Shown: positions 15,608 to 24,582 of the stretch, piece after piece | Numbering within the stretch: position 1 is the stretch's first letter | Layout: each line of letters starts with the position of its first letter | Source of the DNA: Roseicella frigidaeris | Lineage (GTDB): Bacteria > Pseudomonadota > Alphaproteobacteria > Acetobacterales > Acetobacteraceae | Assembly: GCF_003258945.1 (NCBI RefSeq) | Contig: NZ_QLIX01000022.1 | Coordinates: 1-64,000, forward strand | Reading direction: 5' to 3' | DNA: 64,000 nucleotides | Made by a program: the position numbers and the translations under genes | The notes under the pieces: model-generated | What the model was told of the DNA's origin: nothing | The model's database searches: none | Seen by the model: only the letters and a program-made list of their open reading frames with translations

Positions 15608-16609
15608 TCAGCGGCGGCCGAGCTCGAGGCCGGACTGCGCGACGATGCCGCGGAACTTGGCGAGCTCGGTGACCAGGAAGGCGCGCGCCTCGGCCGGCGA
15701 GCCGGGCGGCGCCGGGTCGACCCCGGCCTGGGCGAGGCGCTGCGCCGTGGCCTCCTCCGCCAGCACCTTGCGCACCCCGGCCGCCAGGATCGCGACGATC
15801 CCGGGCGGCAGCCCGGCCGGCGCCACCAGCATGTTCCAGGTCGTCACCTCGAAGCCCGGCAGGCCGGATTCGGCGAGCGTCGGGATGGCGGGGAAGAGCG
15901 GATGCCGTTGCAGGGCGCTGACGGCCAGGCCGCGCGAGAGCCCGTCGCGGATATGCGGCGCGGTCGAGGCCAGCACCTCCAGCGAGTAGTCGACCTCGCC
16001 CTTGGCCAGCGCCTCCATCACCGCCGAGCCGCCGCGATAGGGCACGTGCTCGGCCTTCAGGCCGCCGGCCTGGAGCTTCAGGTATTCCCCGGTCAGATGG
16101 CCGATGCCCCCTGCCCCGCTGGTCGCCCAGGTGTAGCGCCCGGGGGCGGCGCGGATGGCGGCCAGCAATTCCGGCACGCCGCCGAAGGGCGAGGCGGCCG
16201 GCACCACCAACACGATGGGCCCGCCGCCGATGAGCGCGATCTGGGTGAAGTCCCCGATCGGGTCGTAGGGCGTCTGCTGCGGCAGGGCCGCCGGGTTGGT
16301 GGCGAGCGCCGAGGCCGAGGCGAGCATCAGCGTCGCGCCGTCGGCGGGCCGGTGCCGCACCCACTCCGCGCCGACCGAGCCGCCGGCGCCCGAGCGGTTC
16401 TCGACCACGATCCGCGCCGGCCCGGCCTCGCCGCCGAGCACCGCGCCCAGCCGCTCGGCCAGGATCCGCGCCGCGATATCGGTGGAGCCGCCGGCGAGGA
16501 AGGGCACGACCAGGGTGACCACCCGGTCCGGCCAGGCCTCCGCCCGGGCGGTGCGCAGGGCCGGCGCGGCAAGGGCGGCGGCCAGCAGGAGGCGGCGCGG
16601 CAGGGGCAT
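15608..16609 (-). CDS. Bug-type tripartite tricarboxylate transporter solute-binding protein
   Basis: 333 residues with an N-terminal signal (MPLPRRLLLAAALAAPAL). Family motifs are clear: WPDRVVTLVVPFLAGGSTD, VVENRSGAGGSVGAEWV, FTQIALIGGGPIVLVV, HVPYRGGSAVMEALAKGEVD and a C-terminal LAKFRGIVAQSGLE. Bug/TctC proteins capture carboxylates in the periplasm for TctAB permeases; none is adjacent, which is usual for the many orphan Bug genes in this bacterial group. The ligand cannot be inferred. It is divergent from the YihY-type gene, with 136 bp between them. Confidence 0.9.
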   Translation of the reverse strand: MPLPRRLLLAAALAAPALRTARAEAWPDRVVTLVVPFLAGGSTDIAARILAERLGAVLGGEAGPARIVVENRSGAGGSVGAEWVRHRPADGATLMLASASALATNPAALPQQTPYDPIGDFTQIALIGGGPIVLVVPAASPFGGVPELLAAIRAAPGRYTWATSGAGGIGHLTGEYLKLQAGGLKAEHVPYRGGSAVMEALAKGEVDYSLEVLASTAPHIRDGLSRGLAVSALQRHPLFPAIPTLAESGLPGFEVTTWNMLVAPAGLPPGIVAILAAGVRKVLAEEATAQRLAQAGVDPAPPGSPAEARAFLVTELAKFRGIVAQSGLELGRR

Positions 16610-16745
16610 GGCAGGGCTTCCCGGACTGGCTCCGCCCCAGATGCCGCGAAATCCGCTCGCCGGCAAATCGTACCGCGGTGCCGGGCACCATTGCGGCTGG
16701 CGCGCGTTCGCTTGGCCGTTGCCCCTTGCGTTGCGGAGACGCCCC

Positions 16746-17849
16746 ATGCCGGCCGAGCGCGCCCCGAGCCCCCTTCTCGCCACCCTCGTCGCCGCCGGTG
16801 GGCTGGTGCTGCTGCTGGCCGGCCGTGGCGGCCGGCTGGAGGACCCGGCCGGGCCGCAGGGCCTCGCCGCGCCGCCGGAGTCCCCGCCCCGGCCGGGCCG
16901 GGAGCCGGATGCCGCGCGCCGCGGCCGGCACGCCACGACGCCAAGCCAGATCCCGGCGCCGGGCTGGTGGGCCATCCTGAAGCGCACGGCCTCGGAGATC
17001 ATGGAGGACCGGGTGATGACCGAGGCGGCCGGCATCACCTTCTACGTGCTGCTGGCGCTCTTTCCCGCCATCGCGGCGCTGATCTCGATCTATGGCCTCT
17101 TCGCCGAGCCGGCGACGATCAACGACCACCTCGCCTCGCTCGCCGGCGTCGTCCCGGGCGGCGGCATGGACATCATCACCGAGCAGGTGAAGCGCATCAC
17201 CGAGAAGGGCCGCGGCACGCTCGGCCTCAGCGCGCTGATCGGCCTCGCCACCTCGCTCTGGTCGGCCAACCAGGCGATGAAGGCCTTCGTCGATTCGCTG
17301 AACATCGTCTATGGCGAGACGGAGAAGCGCGGCTACTTCGCGCGCCTCGCCCTTACCCTCGGCTTTACCCTGGGCGGCATCCTGCTCATCATCCTCGCCA
17401 TGGTGGCGGTGGTGGCGATCCCGGTGGCGCTGCATTTCATCGGCCTCGACCAACAGCTCGAGATGCTGCTGCGGCTGGCGCGCTGGCCGATCATGCTGCT
17501 GGTGATCGGCCTCTTCCTCGCCTTCCTCTACCGTTACGGGCCGAGCCGGCGGCGCGCGCGCTGGCGCTGGGTGAGCTGGGGGAGCGCCTTCGCCGCGCTC
17601 TGCTGGCTCGGCGTCTCGCTCGGCTTCTCCTGGTACGTGACCAATTTCGGCAATTACAACGAGACCTATGGCTCGCTCGGCGCGGTGATCGGCTTCATGA
17701 CCTGGATCTGGATCTCCTCGACGGTGGTGCTGGCCGGGGCGGAGCTGGATGCCGAGATGGAGCACCAGACGGCGCGCGACACCACCTCCGGGCCGGAACG
17801 CCCGCTCGGCGCCCGCGGCGCCCGCATGGCGGATACGGTGGCGGGGTAG
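16746..17849 (+). CDS. YihY/BrkB-family inner-membrane protein
   Basis: 367 residues. After an N-terminal hydrophobic stretch and a Pro/Arg-rich linker (residues 35-70), the family core begins: EAAGITFYVLLALFPAIAAL, LIGLATSLWSANQAMKAF, DSLNIVYGETEKRGY, then several membrane helices, LYRYGPSRRR and YGSLGAVIGFMTWIWIS. Six or so helices are expected. Members are often misnamed ribonuclease BN; the real role is unknown, possibly transport. The start at ATG 16746 is the first with in-frame hydrophobic coding. A GC hairpin follows the gene. Confidence 0.88.
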   Translation: MPAERAPSPLLATLVAAGGLVLLLAGRGGRLEDPAGPQGLAAPPESPPRPGREPDAARRGRHATTPSQIPAPGWWAILKRTASEIMEDRVMTEAAGITFYVLLALFPAIAALISIYGLFAEPATINDHLASLAGVVPGGGMDIITEQVKRITEKGRGTLGLSALIGLATSLWSANQAMKAFVDSLNIVYGETEKRGYFARLALTLGFTLGGILLIILAMVAVVAIPVALHFIGLDQQLEMLLRLARWPIMLLVIGLFLAFLYRYGPSRRRARWRWVSWGSAFAALCWLGVSLGFSWYVTNFGNYNETYGSLGAVIGFMTWIWISSTVVLAGAELDAEMEHQTARDTTSGPERPLGARGARMADTVAG

Positions 17850-17880
17850 AACGCCCCGCAAACCCGCTTCGCGGCCTTAC

Positions 17881-17897
17881 GGGGGCCACAGGCCCCC
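17881..17897. terminator. GC-rich hairpin after YihY gene
   Basis: GGGGGCC - ACA - GGCCCCC followed by CCTTCC, between the convergent YihY-type and glcF genes. Immediately before it, CCCCGCAA and TTACGGGG flank GCTTCGCGG, a second, weaker hairpin. Confidence 0.5.
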
Positions 17898-18000
17898 CCT
17901 TCCGACCAGGACCCGTCACGGCCTGTCGCGGCGACGCCGCGTCAGGAGAGCGGACAGCGACCGGTTTGATGGTCGCCTCTTCGGTGGGGCGGGCGGCCGC

Positions 18001-19326
18001 TCAGGCCGCCGCCTTCCGCTGCCGCGCCGCGCCGACCGCCGGCGGCTCCGGCCCGCCGGCCATCCAGTCCAGCAGCTCGACGGTGTGCACCACCGGCAGG
18101 GCATCGCCGCCGAGCTGGGTGAGGCAGCCGATATTGCCGGCGGCGATCAGGTCGGCGCCGGTGCGGTTGATGTTGTGCAGCTTGCGCTCCCGCAGCCGCG
18201 TGGCGATCTCGGGCTGCAGCAGGTTGTAGGTGCCGGCGCTGCCGCAGCAGAGATGCGGCTCCGCCGGGTCCCGCACCGCGAAGCCGGCGCGGGCGAGGAG
18301 CTGCTTCGGCAGGGTGGTGATCTTCTGCCCGTGCTGCAGGCTGCAGGCGGAGTGGTAGGCGATGGTCAGGCCGGGCCTCTCCCGGCTCGGCGCATAGGCG
18401 AATTTCTGCAGCGCCTCGGAGACGTCCATGGCCAGGGCCGAGACCGCCGCCGCCTGTTCCGCCTCGGGCTCCTCGCGGAACATGAAGCCGTAATCCTTCA
18501 CCGTGGTGCCGCAGCCCGAGGTGTTGACGACGATGCCGTCCAGCCCCTCGCCCGCGATCTCCCGGGTCCAGGCGCGGATATTGGCGCGGGCGAGGCGCAT
18601 CGCCGGGTCGTGGTCGCCCATGTGGTGGTTCAGCGCGCCACAGCAGCCCTGCTCGCGGGTGATCACCACCTCGATCCCCATGCGGGTCAGCAGGCGGATC
18701 GTCGCCTCGTTGATCGAGGGGGCGAGGACCTGCTGGGCGCAGCCGGTCAGCAGCGCCACCCGGCCGCGGCGCGCGCCCTCGGCGCGATGCACCTGCGGCG
18801 CCTGCATCGGGCTCGGCGGCGGCAGGGCGGCGGGGGCGAGGCTCAGCATCGCCCGCAGCCGCTTGCCGAGCATGGCGCCGTCCGGGATCAAGCCCGCGAA
18901 GGGGCGGCCGAGCCGGGCGCCGGCCACCGCCGCGCGGAACCGCGCCGGATAGGGCAGGATGGCGGCGAGCAGGCGGCGCAGCGCCTTCTCGTGCCAGGGC
19001 CGGTCATAGGTCTCCTCGATGTATTTCCGGGCATGGTCGACCAGGTGCATGTAGTGCACGCCCGAGGGGCAGGTCGTCATGCAGGAGAGGCAGGAGAGGC
19101 AGCGATCGACATGCCGGACGACCTCCTGCGTCGCCGGGCGGCCGCTCTCCAGCATGTCCTTGATGAGGTAGATGCGCCCGCGCGGGCTGTCGAGCTCGTC
19201 GCCGAGCAGCACGAAGGTCGGGCAGGTCGCCGTGCAGAAGCCGCAATGGACGCAGGTGCGGAGGATCTGGTTGCTCGCCTGCGTGTCCGGATCCCGAAGC
19301 TGCTCGGGCGCGAAATTGGTCTGCAT
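18001..19326 (-). CDS. glcF: Glycolate oxidase iron-sulfur subunit GlcF
   Basis: 441 residues. Two ferredoxin-type clusters are visible: Cys25/28/31/35 (CVHCGFCTATCP) and Cys76/79/82/86 (CLSCLSCMTTCP). Two CCG domains follow (LLTGCAQ...EQGCCGAL and HSACSLQHG...EPHLCCGSAG), which bind further redox centres. GlcF passes electrons from the flavin subunits GlcD/GlcE to the quinone pool as glycolate is oxidised to glyoxylate. GlcD and GlcE are encoded on the same strand but about 4 kb upstream (23383-26036), separated by OpgC/SGNH genes. The start at ATG 19326 gives the usual MQTNF N-terminus. Confidence 0.93.
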   Translation of the reverse strand: MQTNFAPEQLRDPDTQASNQILRTCVHCGFCTATCPTFVLLGDELDSPRGRIYLIKDMLESGRPATQEVVRHVDRCLSCLSCMTTCPSGVHYMHLVDHARKYIEETYDRPWHEKALRRLLAAILPYPARFRAAVAGARLGRPFAGLIPDGAMLGKRLRAMLSLAPAALPPPSPMQAPQVHRAEGARRGRVALLTGCAQQVLAPSINEATIRLLTRMGIEVVITREQGCCGALNHHMGDHDPAMRLARANIRAWTREIAGEGLDGIVVNTSGCGTTVKDYGFMFREEPEAEQAAAVSALAMDVSEALQKFAYAPSRERPGLTIAYHSACSLQHGQKITTLPKQLLARAGFAVRDPAEPHLCCGSAGTYNLLQPEIATRLRERKLHNINRTGADLIAAGNIGCLTQLGGDALPVVHTVELLDWMAGGPEPPAVGAARQRKAAA

Positions 19327-19436
19327 GCCGGCATGGTAGGCGCTCGCCCGGCGCCGCGATACTGACCGATCGGCAAGGCGCGGCATGGCGGACCGGCCGG
19401 CCCCGGGAGCGGAGCCCCCGCCGCCCGGCGCCTGCC

Positions 19437-19471
19437 CCGGAGCAGATCCCGATCGGGTGGAGACGCTCTAA
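19437..19471. repeat. Internally deleted copy of the 14334-14441 element
   Basis: AGCAGATCCCGATC then GGGTGG and GCTCTAA. Compared with the reverse complement of 14390-14441, the central stem-loop of about 18 bp has been removed. It lies between glcF and the SGNH-like gene. Confidence 0.45.
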
Positions 19472-20226
19472 TTCGCGGCGCCCTCGCGCGCCTCCGCCAG
19501 CCCGTCGCGCAGCAGCGCGGCCATGGCCGCGGCGAGGCAGGCGTTCAGCCGGTCGGTCGCGGCGACCCGCTGCGGCTTCGGCGCCCGCTCGACATCCACC
19601 TGCTCGGTCTCGACCCAGTGGCGCATCAGCTCCCAGCGCTGCAGCAGCGGCACCTGATGCGCCGCGGCGACCAGGCGCAGCGCCTCCAGATAGGGGTCGA
19701 TATTGGCGTTGGCGCGCAGGAAGCGGGAGAATTGCGGATCGATCAGCACGGCATCGGTATCCGCCGCCTTCAGCGCCTCGAGCCGCTCGTTCAGCGTCTC
19801 GACCATGTCGTTGACCTCGGCGCCGCGGACCGCGCTGAAGGTGCCGGTCGCCCAGAGCACGAGCTGGGTCGGCGTCCGCGCCAGTTCCGTCGCCAGCAGG
19901 GCGCTCGCCTCGGTGGTGTTGATCCCGCGCTCGCCGCGGACCGCGACCTCGATCGCCGCCTTCGGCCAGCGCTCCCGCAGCAGCGCCTGCAGCCGTGCCG
20001 GCCAGGGCGCCTCCGGGCCGCTGGTGCCGGCCCCGAGCACCGAGACGCCGCCGATGACGAGGATGCGCAACGTGCCGGCCCGCAGCGCCCGCAGCGTCGC
20101 CGGCAGGGGCGCCCCGGCCTCCAGCAGCTCCGCCGGCTCGGTGCAGGCGGGGGGGGCCGCGCCGGCTGCCAGGCTCGGTGGCAGGGCGACCAGCAGCGCC
20201 ATGGAGAGCAGCCGCGCGCATATCAT
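19468..20226 (-). CDS. SGNH/GDSL-like exported protein with eroded active site
   Basis: 252 residues with a signal peptide (MICARLLSMALLVALPPSLA). The overall layout resembles the SGNH hydrolase at 21560: the first block reads IGGVSVLGAGTSG (where active enzymes have GDS or GSSS), the third reads ATGTFSAVRG (instead of GxN) and the C-terminal Asp-x-x-His block is absent (ATDRLNACLA). It is probably not a hydrolase; binding or regulation is possible. The start overlaps the opgC stop by four bases (ATGA), so the two are co-translated and presumably act on the same surface glycan. Confidence 0.65.
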   Translation of the reverse strand: MICARLLSMALLVALPPSLAAGAAPPACTEPAELLEAGAPLPATLRALRAGTLRILVIGGVSVLGAGTSGPEAPWPARLQALLRERWPKAAIEVAVRGERGINTTEASALLATELARTPTQLVLWATGTFSAVRGAEVNDMVETLNERLEALKAADTDAVLIDPQFSRFLRANANIDPYLEALRLVAAAHQVPLLQRWELMRHWVETEQVDVERAPKPQRVAATDRLNACLAAAMAALLRDGLAEAREGAAN

Positions 20227-21440
20227 TCCGCAGGAGTCGTAGAAGAGGGCGCCGCGCTGGGCAAGCCCGATGCGCGCGGCGCGGCCGCGCGCGCCGGCTC
20301 CGCCTGGTCACGCTGGCGATACCAGGCGGCGACCGCCCCCACCGCGACCAGGGCCAGCAACCCGCCGCCATTGACCAGCGCCTGCATCGGGACCCGGTCT
20401 GACTGCTCCAGCGCCAGCCGGCCGAGGAAGGAGAGGAAGATGCCGGTGCAGAAGACCGGCAGCCCGTGCTGGCCCATCAGCAGGAAGGGCGCGGCCGGGC
20501 CGCTGCGCAGCCAGGCCGCCTCGCGCGGCACCGCATGGCCGAGCAGATAGGCCAGCGCCAGGATGGAGACCAGCCGCGCCGGGTGCAGCGCGCTCTTGTC
20601 GATGGTGGTGAGCGTGAGGCCCACGTTCTCCGGCAGCAGGGCCAGCCATTCCGGCGCGGCATGGACGAGCAGCATGGCGCCGGCGCCGATCAGCAGGATG
20701 GCGGCGGAGGCGGCGACGAGGTCGCGCCGGAAGGGGATGGCCGGCGCCGGGCCGCGCTGGCCGTTCGGCAGCCGCGGCGCATGGCCGATGGCGGCGCCGG
20801 TGACGAAGAGGAGCTGCCAGGCGAAGGGGTTGAAGAACCAGCCGCCGTCGATCCAGTTCGGCAGGTTGAGGTCGAGCAGCCGCGCCGCGGCATAGAGCAG
20901 GGTCGAGAGGCCGAGCAGCAGCGCCGGCCGCCGCAGCAGCGGCAGGGCGGGGGCCAGCAACGCCAGCAGCGCGATGTAGAGCGGCAGGATGTCGAGGAAG
21001 GCGGGCTGGTAGCGCAGCAGCAGGGCCTGCAGCAGGGCGAGGTAGGGCTGCTCGCGGAACGGGTCGAGATGCAGCTCGTCCAGATAGGCGGGGCTGTCGA
21101 GCAGGGACGCGGAGTAGCCGACCTGGGCGGCGAAGACGACGAAGAGGAAGATGTGCGCGACGTAGAGCGTGCCGGCGCGCCGCAGCAGCGCCGCCGCGCC
21201 GTAGAGCCAGCCGCGCCGGTCGAGGGCGGCGCCGTAGGCGAGCCCCGCCGCATAGCCCGCGAGCAGCACGAAGGCCTCGGTCGCATCGCAGAAGGCGATG
21301 TTGCGGAGGGTGAGCTCGCCCAACAGGTTCCCGGGAATGTGGTCGATGAAGATGAACCACAGGGCCAGGCCGCGGAAGACATCCACCCGCAGGTCCCGGC
21401 CGGCCCCGGCGGTCCCGCCTCCCCGGATCAGGCCGCGCAT
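20223..21440 (-). CDS. opgC: OpgC-family membrane acyltransferase
   Basis: 405 residues and about ten membrane helices. The N-terminal DVFRGLALWFIFIDHIPGN and FCDATEAFVLLAGYAAGLAY are signature segments of OpgC, which adds succinyl groups to periplasmic glucans. Later conserved parts include FLDILPLYIALLALLAPALP and NPFAWQLLFVTGAAIGH. The ATG at 21440 is taken because coding similarity begins just after it. It is followed by the SGNH-like gene (4-bp overlap) and is divergent from an active-looking SGNH hydrolase, an arrangement suggesting glycan acylation and deacylation. Confidence 0.88.
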   Translation of the reverse strand: MRGLIRGGGTAGAGRDLRVDVFRGLALWFIFIDHIPGNLLGELTLRNIAFCDATEAFVLLAGYAAGLAYGAALDRRGWLYGAAALLRRAGTLYVAHIFLFVVFAAQVGYSASLLDSPAYLDELHLDPFREQPYLALLQALLLRYQPAFLDILPLYIALLALLAPALPLLRRPALLLGLSTLLYAAARLLDLNLPNWIDGGWFFNPFAWQLLFVTGAAIGHAPRLPNGQRGPAPAIPFRRDLVAASAAILLIGAGAMLLVHAAPEWLALLPENVGLTLTTIDKSALHPARLVSILALAYLLGHAVPREAAWLRSGPAAPFLLMGQHGLPVFCTGIFLSFLGRLALEQSDRVPMQALVNGGGLLALVAVGAVAAWYRQRDQAEPARAAAPRASGLPSAAPSSTTPAE

Positions 21441-21559
21441 CGACACCTCCGCCACCGCCGCGAAAGTTGCGGCCGGGGCGGTGCTTTGCAAGTCACGTTG
21501 CAGGCCGATACGCGACTCGGCCGCTGGCGCTGACTGCTCAATTTTGGCACATTGGGGGG

Positions 21560-22303
21560 ATGCGCCGTTTCCTTGCCCTGCTGCCCCTCCTGTGCCTGCC
21601 CGGGCTCGCCCCGGCGCAGCCGGCGCCGGCCGAGTCCTGCCCCCCGAGCCCGACCCAGGTGGTCAGCCTGCCGGCCACGCGGGCCGCCCTGGCCCGCGGT
21701 GCCCCCGTCACCATCCTCGCCTTCGGCTCCTCCTCGACCGAGGGCTCGGGCGCCAGCGGGCCGGAGCAGACCTATCCCGCCCAGCTCGAGCGGCGGCTGC
21801 GCGCCGCCCTCCCCGGCGCCGCGATCAGCGTGCTGAACCGCGGCAAGGGCGGGCAGGAGGTGCACGAGATGCTGGCGCGGCTGGAGAGCGACGTGCTCGC
21901 GGCGCGGCCGACGCTGGTCATCTGGCAGGCCGGGGCGAATGCGGTGCTGCAGGGCATGCCGGCCGAGGAATTCCACAACAGCCTCTCCGAGGGCATCGCC
22001 CGGGTGCAGGCGACCGGCGCCGACGTGCTGCTGATGGATGTGCAGCGGGCGCCGCGCATCCTGCACACGACCGGCTTCGAGCGCCTCGATGCCGCGATCG
22101 TCGCGCTGGCGGCCGAGACGCATGCGCCGCTCTTCTCCCGCGCCGCCCTGATGCGGAGCTGGGAGGCCGAGGGCACGCCCTATGACGCGATGATCTCGCC
22201 CGACGGCCTGCATCACAACGATCGCGGCTATACCTGCGTGGCCGAGGCGCTGGCCCGCAGCCTTCTCGGCGCGGCCGGCCCGGCGGTGGTGGCGCGGCGC
22301 TGA
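21560..22303 (+). CDS. SGNH/GDSL hydrolase, exported
   Basis: 247 residues with a signal peptide (MRRFLALLPLLCLPGLAPAQ). The nucleophile block AFGSSSTEGSG, the block LVIWQAGANAV and the C-terminal DGLHHNDRGY supply Ser, Asn, Asp and His of an SGNH hydrolase. It should be an esterase or O-deacylase acting in the periplasm. It is divergent from opgC; the 119-bp gap between them probably holds both promoters, though no clear -35/-10 pair stands out. The start follows GGGGGG at 21554-21559. Confidence 0.85.
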   Translation: MRRFLALLPLLCLPGLAPAQPAPAESCPPSPTQVVSLPATRAALARGAPVTILAFGSSSTEGSGASGPEQTYPAQLERRLRAALPGAAISVLNRGKGGQEVHEMLARLESDVLAARPTLVIWQAGANAVLQGMPAEEFHNSLSEGIARVQATGADVLLMDVQRAPRILHTTGFERLDAAIVALAAETHAPLFSRAALMRSWEAEGTPYDAMISPDGLHHNDRGYTCVAEALARSLLGAAGPAVVARR

Positions 22304-22362
22304 GCGGCGCGACCGCCGCGATGGCGCCGCCGGGTCGGGGTGCCGCCTGGCAAGCGGCCGCC

Positions 22363-23199
22363 CTATTCGGCCGCCAGCGTGTCGGGCGGGATGACCAGGG
22401 CATGGTTCGGCCGCGGCAGCAGCGCCAGCCGTGAATCGAGGCGGCCCTGCACCATGTCGCGGAACAGGCCGCGGTTGAGCGGCCCGGTCTCCGGCACCCG
22501 GTCGAGGAAGCGCCGGAACACCGCGCGGTAATGCGCCGCCTGGCGGACGAAGCGCTCGTCCACATCCAGCCGCGCCATCTCGGCCGCGCTGGCTGGCAGC
22601 AGCCGCAGGATCGCCAGGGCGAGTTCCGGCCCCGCCGGCAAGGCCAGCTCCGTCCCCGCCTCGCCGGCGCCCCCGAGGGCGCCCGCCCCCTCCCCCTCGG
22701 CGCGGCGCCAGCCGAAGGCGAGGCGCCACATCGCGGCCATGACGGCGGCGAGCTCGCGGGCCGTCATGTCCCATTCGGCGACCAGGCGCTCTAGACGGGT
22801 CTCGGCCATGAGCGCCTGCAGCGTCTCCGCCTGGCCCCGGCCGGTGGCGAGCTGGCCGAGCAGCAGCCGGGTCTGCTCCTGCAGGATGGCGGTCTGCTCC
22901 CGCGCCTCGGCGAGCAGCGCCTGCAACGCCAGGGCGCGGCTGTCCCCGGCCTCGCCCTGGCGTTGCAGGGCGTCGCGCATCACCGCCAGCTCGGCCCGCT
23001 GGGTGAGCCAGATGAGCGCCAGCAGGCCGAGGCCGCCCGGCAGCACGAGGCCGATGGCGAGCGCCACCCAGCCCGCCGGACCGAGCGCGATCAGCCCCTC
23101 CGGCCCGGCCTCCGCCCAGAGCAGCAGGGCCCCGGCGAGCGGCACCAGGAGGGCGAGGAGGAGGAGGAAGAGGCCGATGGCGCGTGCGAGCAGGCGCAA
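22363..23199 (-). CDS. Membrane-anchored coiled-coil protein, unknown function
   Basis: 278 residues. Two N-terminal membrane helices (IGLFLLLLALLVPLAGALLL and WVALAIGLVLPGGLGLLALI) are followed by a coiled coil (residues about 70-140) and a soluble C-terminal part with no recognised motif. The start is a TTG at 23199, supported by GGAGG nine bases upstream; no ATG is available nearby. It converges on the SGNH hydrolase gene and stands apart from glcE. Confidence 0.6.
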   Translation of the reverse strand: MRLLARAIGLFLLLLALLVPLAGALLLWAEAGPEGLIALGPAGWVALAIGLVLPGGLGLLALIWLTQRAELAVMRDALQRQGEAGDSRALALQALLAEAREQTAILQEQTRLLLGQLATGRGQAETLQALMAETRLERLVAEWDMTARELAAVMAAMWRLAFGWRRAEGEGAGALGGAGEAGTELALPAGPELALAILRLLPASAAEMARLDVDERFVRQAAHYRAVFRRFLDRVPETGPLNRGLFRDMVQGRLDSRLALLPRPNHALVIPPDTLAAE

Positions 23200-23382
23200 G
23201 GCAGTCAGCCTCCTTCGATATCACGCTGGAATGGTGCGGATGACCATCAGACTATCGGATCGAAGGTAGATACGCACCACTCGAATGCGCGCAGGAGGCG
23301 ATGATCGGGGCAGTGTGGCCGCCGGGCCGCGGTGTGTCGCCTGCCCCGGCCCCAGCCCCGGCCCCTGCCCCGGTCCCGGCGG

Positions 23383-24582
23383 TCAGGCCCCGGCGCGCAT
23401 CCGGCCCGGGTTGAGGATGCCCTTCGGGTCCAGCACCGCCTTCACCCGCCGCCCGATCGCGGCCAGCGCCGGCGGCTCCTCCGGCAGCACCGCGACGGCC
23501 GCGCGCAGCGGCTCGGGCGCCCGGAACAGGGTGAAGGTGCCGCCCGCCGCCGCGGCCGCGGCGACCACCCGGGCATGCTGGTCCGGCGTCGCCGGCCCGG
23601 CCAGCCAGACCAGCCCGCCGCCCCAGTCGAGCAGCGCCTTGTCGAGGCCGGCCGCCGCCGCCACCCCGGGCCCGGCGGAGGGCTTCACCGAGACCCGCCA
23701 GACCGCCTCCCCGGGCGCGGCGCCGAGCGGCTCCGCCTCCCGCACCGCCCGCCAGGCCGCCAGGCTCGCCTCCTCGGCCAGCAGCGCCACCGTGCCGAAG
23801 CCGGCCAGATCCTCGCGCAGCCGGCCCAGCCGGTAGGCGACGGACTCGGCGAAATCCTCGATCCGCAGCAGGGCCAGCGGCCCGGGCAGGCCGGCGAGCC
23901 CGCCCGCTGGCCCGGCCTGCGGCAGCAGCGCCGCGCCGGAGACGCCGAAGGGGCTGCCGAGCCCGGCCGAGAGGGCCCGCACCCCGGTGGCGAGGTCGGC
24001 CACCTGCACCGCCAGCGAGCCGGAGGAGGCCGGCGCCGGCAGCACCTTCAGCGTCACCTCGGTGAGGACGCCGAGCGTGCCATGCGCGCCGGTCAGCAGC
24101 TTGCAGAGATCGAGGCCGGTGACGTTCTTCAGCACCCGCCCGCCGCTGCGGAACACCGCGCCGGTGCCGGTGACGGCGCGGATGCCCATGACATGGTCGC
24201 GCATGGCGCCGCCGGCGATGCGGCGCGGGCCGGAGAGGTTGGTCGCCACCAGCCCGCCGATCGTCGGGGCGCGGTCGGTGCCGAAGAAGGCCGAGAGCGT
24301 CGGCGGCTCGGCGATCAGGTGCTGCCCCTTCTCCGCCAGCGCCGCCTCGATCTCGGCGAGCGGCGTGCCGGCGAGGGCCGAGACGATCAGCTCCTGCGGC
24401 CGGTAGAGGGTGATGCCGGAGAGGCCGCGGGTGCTGAGCGTGCGCGCCGCCTGCACCGGCCGCAGCAGGTCGCGCTTGCTGCCGTTCCCCTCGATGGCCA
24501 GCGGCTCGGCGGCGGCATGCGCCGCGGCGATGGCCGCGGCCAGCGCCGCCTCGTCCCGCGGCGCGAGAGACGCCTCGCTCAT
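23383..24582 (-). CDS. glcE: Glycolate oxidase FAD-binding subunit GlcE
   Basis: 399 residues. The FAD-binding type 4 domain begins with PLAIEGNGSKRDL and contains TIGGLVATNLSGPRR, MRDHVMGIRAVTGTGAVFRS and GRVLKNVTGLDLCKLLTGAH, all typical of GlcE. The C-terminus ends with LDPKGILNPGRM. It forms part of the GlcDEF membrane-associated glycolate oxidase. The start overlaps the glcD stop by four bases. Downstream, where glcF is expected, there is instead a Pro/Gly-rich GC run and an unrelated gene. Confidence 0.92.
   Translation of the reverse strand: MSEASLAPRDEAALAAAIAAAHAAAEPLAIEGNGSKRDLLRPVQAARTLSTRGLSGITLYRPQELIVSALAGTPLAEIEAALAEKGQHLIAEPPTLSAFFGTDRAPTIGGLVATNLSGPRRIAGGAMRDHVMGIRAVTGTGAVFRSGGRVLKNVTGLDLCKLLTGAHGTLGVLTEVTLKVLPAPASSGSLAVQVADLATGVRALSAGLGSPFGVSGAALLPQAGPAGGLAGLPGPLALLRIEDFAESVAYRLGRLREDLAGFGTVALLAEEASLAAWRAVREAEPLGAAPGEAVWRVSVKPSAGPGVAAAAGLDKALLDWGGGLVWLAGPATPDQHARVVAAAAAAGGTFTLFRAPEPLRAAVAVLPEEPPALAAIGRRVKAVLDPKGILNPGRMRAGA

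Noticed and set aside
16746..17849. Ribonuclease BN
   Set aside because: An old misannotation of YihY-type membrane proteins; the sequence is a multi-helix membrane protein without nuclease motifs.
14901..17861. A 986-codon open frame on the minus strand
   Set aside because: It runs antisense across the YihY-type gene and in frame through other real genes only because the DNA is so GC-rich; the true genes are the TPR and Bug proteins, with signal peptides and family motifs.
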